DNA from: Branchinecta lynchi
Lineage: Eukaryota; Arthropoda; Branchiopoda; Anostraca; Branchinectidae
Reading direction: 5' to 3'
Assembly: GCA_023053575.1 (NCBI GenBank)
Contig: JAKZAP010000007.1
Location: forward strand, 27,553,464 to 27,617,463
DNA length: 64,000 nt
Shown here: piece by piece, positions 40,501-46,500 of the stretch
Numbering within the stretch: position 1 is the stretch's first letter
Layout: each line of letters starts with the position of its first letter
Made by a program: the position numbers and the translations under genes
The notes under the pieces: model-generated
Seen by the model: the letters and a program-made list of their open reading frames with translations, nothing else
What the model was told of the DNA's origin: nothing
The model's database searches: none

Positions 40501-43500
40501 GAAACTAGCGGAGCGCGAGAACAGCTTTGGAAAGCAAAGCGAGTTTTAGCCAAAGTTTGAAAAACAGCCGGCGCATAAGCTCGCGGAGCTTACCAGACAG
40601 CCAGAATTGCTCTTTGGTTAGGGCAATACCAGCATCCTGAACTTGAAACATGTCCGTTAGGGTGTGGTTGTGGTATAATCTTGAAAGATGTAGCAGGTGC
40701 TTCACATAATTTTTGAGTTCCTTCTTTCGCAGAACATGCGTTGAACGAAATAAAAGTGAAGGAGCGCAGAAAGTGCTGAATAATTTTCCTAAGGCTTTTC
40801 GGCTGTAGCGCACTCGGTTAGGGACGATGCGCTCTTGGACAACTGAAGAACAAGTTTTTGACAGTGTAGATTTGAAGATGAAGCCAAGACATCGTAGAGA
40901 ATCTGTCGAGCTCATGATGGATGAACCAAGAGAAATCGAGGCACTAGAAGTACTTGAAAGTTTGACGACGGATTGAAATGCAGGTATTCACATTTTGAGA
41001 GGTTGACATCGAGGCCGATTTTGAGAATTTCCGTTGACAACATAGTGATATTTTTAGTGAGTGTGGATCGACTACGGCTTACTAAGAGCAAGTCGTCCGC
41101 GTAAGCTATGTAACTTAACGCGTGGTCCTTATAAAAATAAACAGGAAGTAAAGAATCGAGTCATGAAGATATAGCCGATTTGAAAATGTAGGGGGATAAG
41201 ACTTGGCGATCCCCTCTGTTTTGATCGCGATCAGGCAAGTGATCTGGTCACATAGCCTACAGTGAAATGTTTTTTATAATCGTTCTGATCAAATAAGATC
41301 TAATCCACCGGCTGATATCTCTATGAAGGAATCTTACAGCTTTGTCTTCTTCAATTTACCAAGGTAAACGAAAGAAGACGTCGAAAGCCGAAGAAGTTTT
41401 GCTGTGACACCTTAAGACAACTCCAAAAACCATACCCTTTGCTTGATACAGCAATCAGGATGCTGGATGGAGCCAGGTCTCAAGTCAGGCCTCATTATGA
41501 CGGTTGAACACCCGTTCCGTTAACCATGGGAAAAGGACCTTGTGAGTGAGATGAGGACTGGCTATACAACGATCAGCTTATGAAACCAATGATTATTTCG
41601 AAAAGAATGCAAGCCCTGATGTTCTGAACTAAACACGATTTATTGTATCCTTGATGTTTTAAGTTACTTTAGGACCAAGAGAGGCCATCTGGTGTTGTGT
41701 CGGTCTCTATGTCAAGCGTCGAACTATCTCTATGTATATGGCGAAGGAAATATAACCCTTCAGTATTCCTAGTTCTTAACGGAAGAGACGCCATGTTACA
41801 GCATGAATCACACCTTGATTCATGCTAATTTTAAGCGCCGAACTATGTCTCTAATTTTCAATAGCACAAGTGATGATTTAGAGCTAAATTCAAGAGATGT
41901 AAGTACCATACCTTGATTTAAACCTTGATTCATGCTAACTTCAAGCGCTGAACTATGTTCCAAGCTTTTGATAGCACAACTGATTGATCCAGAACTAATT
42001 CAAGAGACAGTGAAACACGCCTATATTTAAGCCTGGATATGCAATCTTCACTAATGCGAAATGAAGTATATAAGCTCTTTCCAGTCTTAGCGCTGGGTCA
42101 TTCTTCATTGATTATTTGTCTACGTTACTTACTAGTCAGTCATTATTTAGACTGTCGTTATTAACAACAGTGATTGTATTTACCCGGATTGGGATTTACA
42201 TTGTACAGAGTAAGTCTGAAATAAAACTATTTGTATGTTAAAGTTCAGCCCAGTCTACTACCACCCTCGTTTACCCTAAGCCTACGGCGTAGGCTTCATT
42301 TCCCCGTATAACACTGGGAAAACAAAAGTCTGATTATGTAATTTATACCGGCCATCCAGGTCTGCTCATCCCCTCACAAGACATTTAAACTCTGAACACT
42401 CTTTTCTTTCCAAAATCACGGAGGCCTAACTCCGGTTTTGTGTGTTCTAATAACAACTCTTAACTTGAATGGACATCCCACTAGAATGGACATCCGTACA
42501 GAAGACAAATATTCACTAAAGAAAACCCTATTCCTTAAAAGGTAAAACCATCTTAGAAACAGTTTGAAACAATAATGCAAAAGATAAACAACTTAAAATT
42601 TGATTCTGCTTAAAGAAATGAAGAACAGGCTTACTTTTTTGTTGTCTTTCCGGCTCCAACTTTCATCATCCAAGGCTGATCATCAGGCTTGTACTTCCTT
42701 TGATGGATGCCGTACTTCTTCCGTCTAGCTTCCTCTCTTGCCTCCCTACCAAATTCACTACCGGCACCAAACTTAGGCTGTTCTTCGCCAAAAGTCTTGA
42801 ATTCTCTCATATTATTTTCTCGCTCCATTTTCACACCCAAATCGGGCCATTTATCAAAGTCTATGTTCAAGCCTCCATGGAACCTCATGATATTATGTTG
42901 CATCGTCTGACCCCTGAAATGAGAGGATCATATAGTCTGGTAATAAAATTAAATTCATTCCAGTTCACCTGCAGCCTAAGGTGCAATAGCCAATAGCTAA
43001 TCCTGCTCTGTGACAATTGTCCCACAGCTAAGGTTGTGCTCCAATTACAGTTCTGTGATAACTGCAACACTAGTACGAGGTAGTCACTGAATCAAATAAC
43101 ACTAGCCTACAACACTGCTGACCTTCCTTAAACTTACCACATATTAAAACAATTTTTCTTTGCTTTGAAACTTTTTTTATTCCATTACAGCAACAAACAT
43201 GGAATTACTCTCATGCAGCTTTACCCTATATACTGACTGTCTGCTGCTAAAAGATATAACCCACTGGCATATTATTCCTTTTCTAGCTTTTAGCTATTCG
43301 GATTAAACTTAATTGATTGATTGATTGATATGGTTTCACAGCAGTATAATTTAAAAAAATCACACCCTATAATTCTGGATAGAAAGAAGATCCATGGATA
43401 TTTATTGACATGTCAAGGTGAGTATTAAGATCAATTGTATTCCATTTTGTTTATTAATTACTGCAGACCCAAACCAGTTTACCACAAATAATTTGAGAAT

Positions 43501-46500
43501 AGACTATTGTCTAATTCTGGTTACCCACTTCCAGATGGTGCAGTACCAGTACCCAATAAAATACTGATGTTTGACAAAAAAATCAGAAACAAATAATCAT
43601 AATTCATTTATAATGGGATAGGATATTTTGCCCAGCATTTGGCATAGGGTCACAGGCAAATCAGCAATCTGAATAAGTGAATGAATGGTTTTAATTACCG
43701 AGTCGAGATGAACGGAGTGCAAAGAAGAAAGATAAATGGTGGACTTTTGGAGACTGAACCAAAGAGAGTTGTTTACATTCCTACACCACCCTATTATAGT
43801 ACACATTTTCACTGCAATCAGTGGACATTTTTTTTTTTATTTATCAAGATAACAACTAAAGTTGTGAATCTTATCATGTGAACAGCATCACAAATTTCAG
43901 TGCAATACCTGTGAAGTGCCTGCCATCTTGAACAGGCTGAGAGAGAATCCAAATCAACCACCAATAAGGTCTGTTGTAAAGTTTATCCAAAATCATTTAG
44001 CCTTACCATGGACTCTTACACCTATAGCCTAATTTCTAAAGACTAGCCTGTGGCTGGTTCACCCTGACCTATCCGGTCACAGGACGATTTTAAAGGGTTA
44101 CTTTATGAATTTCAATCAGACAATCAAAGTTATAGGGTGCAACGCAGTCTATGACAAACCCCTGATTTTAGGGCATGGTACTTTGAACAGTGCCAACGTG
44201 TATAATATGGTCATTTATGTCAAATAAAGACCAATCTGAAGACATCTTCCTTCCTTAACACAAGCTTTCTTTTGATTCTTTTGCTGTTTGATATCCAATC
44301 TATTCTGCAATCCATATCCACATGGTTACGATTCCATAGTTTAATTCTCATTAATTCCATGGTACCGTAATCCAAAATATCCCAGAAGAGAAAAAAGAAA
44401 AGAAATAAGGAACTGCAACAGGAAGTTTGATTTCATTACATGTTCCCTGACATGCAAATATTGATTTAGTTGAGTTCTGGTTGGGGAATCCAAGTGCCAG
44501 GGGCTAATGTTCCCCGATAAGTAATAATCACTTTCGAGGTCAGGGAACCGAAGTGTCCAGAGGTAATGTTCCCTCATAATCAAATAATCGATTTAGAGAT
44601 CGGGGAATTGCGGTGTGAGGGGCTAATGTTCCCCGACATGCAATTACTGATTTTGTTGAGTTGAGGTCGGGGAATCCAAATGCTAGGGGCTAATGTTCCC
44701 TCATAACCAAATAATCGATTTTGAGGCCGGGGAATCCAAGTGCCTGGTGGTAATGTTCCCCGATGAGCAATTATGGTTGTTGAGGTCAGGGAATCGAAGT
44801 TTCATTGTCTAATGTTCCCCGACATGCAAACACTGAGTTGAGGTGGGGGAATCCAAGTGTCAGGCCATTTGATTATGCGGGAACATTAGCTCTGGACGAT
44901 TCGATTCCCCGACCTCCAAAACCATCATTGCTTATCTAGGAACAATAGCTCCTGGCAATTTGGATTCCCTGACCTCAACTCAACAAAAGCAATATTTGCA
45001 TGTGGGGGAACATTAGCCTCTCACACTTCGATTCCCCGATCTCAAAACTGATTATTTCATTATGAGGGAACATTAACCCCTGGCATTTGGATTCCCCGAC
45101 CTCAACTCAAACAAAATCAATATTTGCATGTCAGGGAACATTAGCCCCTCATACTTCGATCCCGATCTAAAAATAAATTATTTGCATGTCAGGGAACATT
45201 AGCCCTGGCATTTGGATTTGCCGACCTCACCTCAACAAAACCAATATGTGCATGTCAGGAAACATTAGCCCCTCATACCTCGATTCCCCGATCTCTAAAT
45301 CGATTATTTGATTATGAGGGAACATTAGCTCTGGACACTTCGATTCCCCGACCTCGAAAGCCTTTATTGCTTATCGGGGAACATTAGTCCCTGGCACTTG
45401 GATTCCTCGACCAGAACTCAACAAAACCAATATTTGCATGTCGGGGAACATTGGCCCCTTACACCTCGATTCCCCTATCTCTAAATCGATTATTTGATTA
45501 TTATGGAACACTTGCTCTGGACACCTTGATTCCCAGAGTACTCGGGGAATGTTAGCCCAGGGCACATCGATTCCACGACTTGGCGGGGAAGATTAGCCCT
45601 GGGCAAGTGGATTCCCGATCTGTCAGGGAACATTAGCTCCTGACACATCGATTCCCCGACAAACGGGGAACAATAGCGTGTGTAGTATCGATTCCTAGAT
45701 AGGGGAACGATAGACACTGCCCTATCCTGACGGTCAAGAGGCACAATCTGACTTTTTTTCAAAAAATTTCAAATTCTTTACCTTTTCTTTGTTTTGAGGC
45801 TGCTTTGAATAGGGATTTTCTGGCTATTGCCTTTACTATCTCTTCCTTTTTCATCATTTTGTAGGTCAATTGAGGCAAGGTTAGAATCAAGGGATCTTGT
45901 TTGAAAAGAAAAATATGTTTAACTAGTAATATTGATTTATCCAATATATAAACCATTCAATTGGCTCCAATCTAGTATGTTTGTCATATTTGTTGGTTAC
46001 TTTGTAAGCCAGATAGATTATAAAGACTTTTCTTGAAATTTCATGTTTTTTATCTAACTTCTCAGTCAGTTATTGGTTTAACTGTTAGAACTGTTTAGCT
46101 CTTTCCACTTCTGAAAACCAGAGGCCTTACTAGCCAAAATCTTTGGGGGGGGACGAGGCATTTACCAACTGGCTGGTAATTTTATCCGACTTTTTCTGCA
46201 TAAAAACAACTGTTTTCAACAACAAAAATGACATTTTTGATAAAAAGAGACTGGTTTTCAGAAAAAAACAACGATTTTGACGAAAAAGCGACCTATTTTC
46301 AGAAAAAACGACTGTTTTCATAAACAAAATAAAAAAATAAAGTGTTTTGACTGGCTGACCGACAGTATTGGGGGGCCTCCCCTCCCCCCCCCCCCACAGC
46401 TCTGACGCCCCTGCTGAAAACAACATTAACTTAGCCACCTGTTAGAATAGAAAGTACAGTAGCCTGTTACTACCTATTTATGCAATATCCACCCTTTGTT

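Noticed and set aside
44460..45725. CRISPR-like regular array
   Set aside because: Eukaryotic context, units vary and are contiguous without unique spacers, and orientation switches midway. It is a minisatellite.
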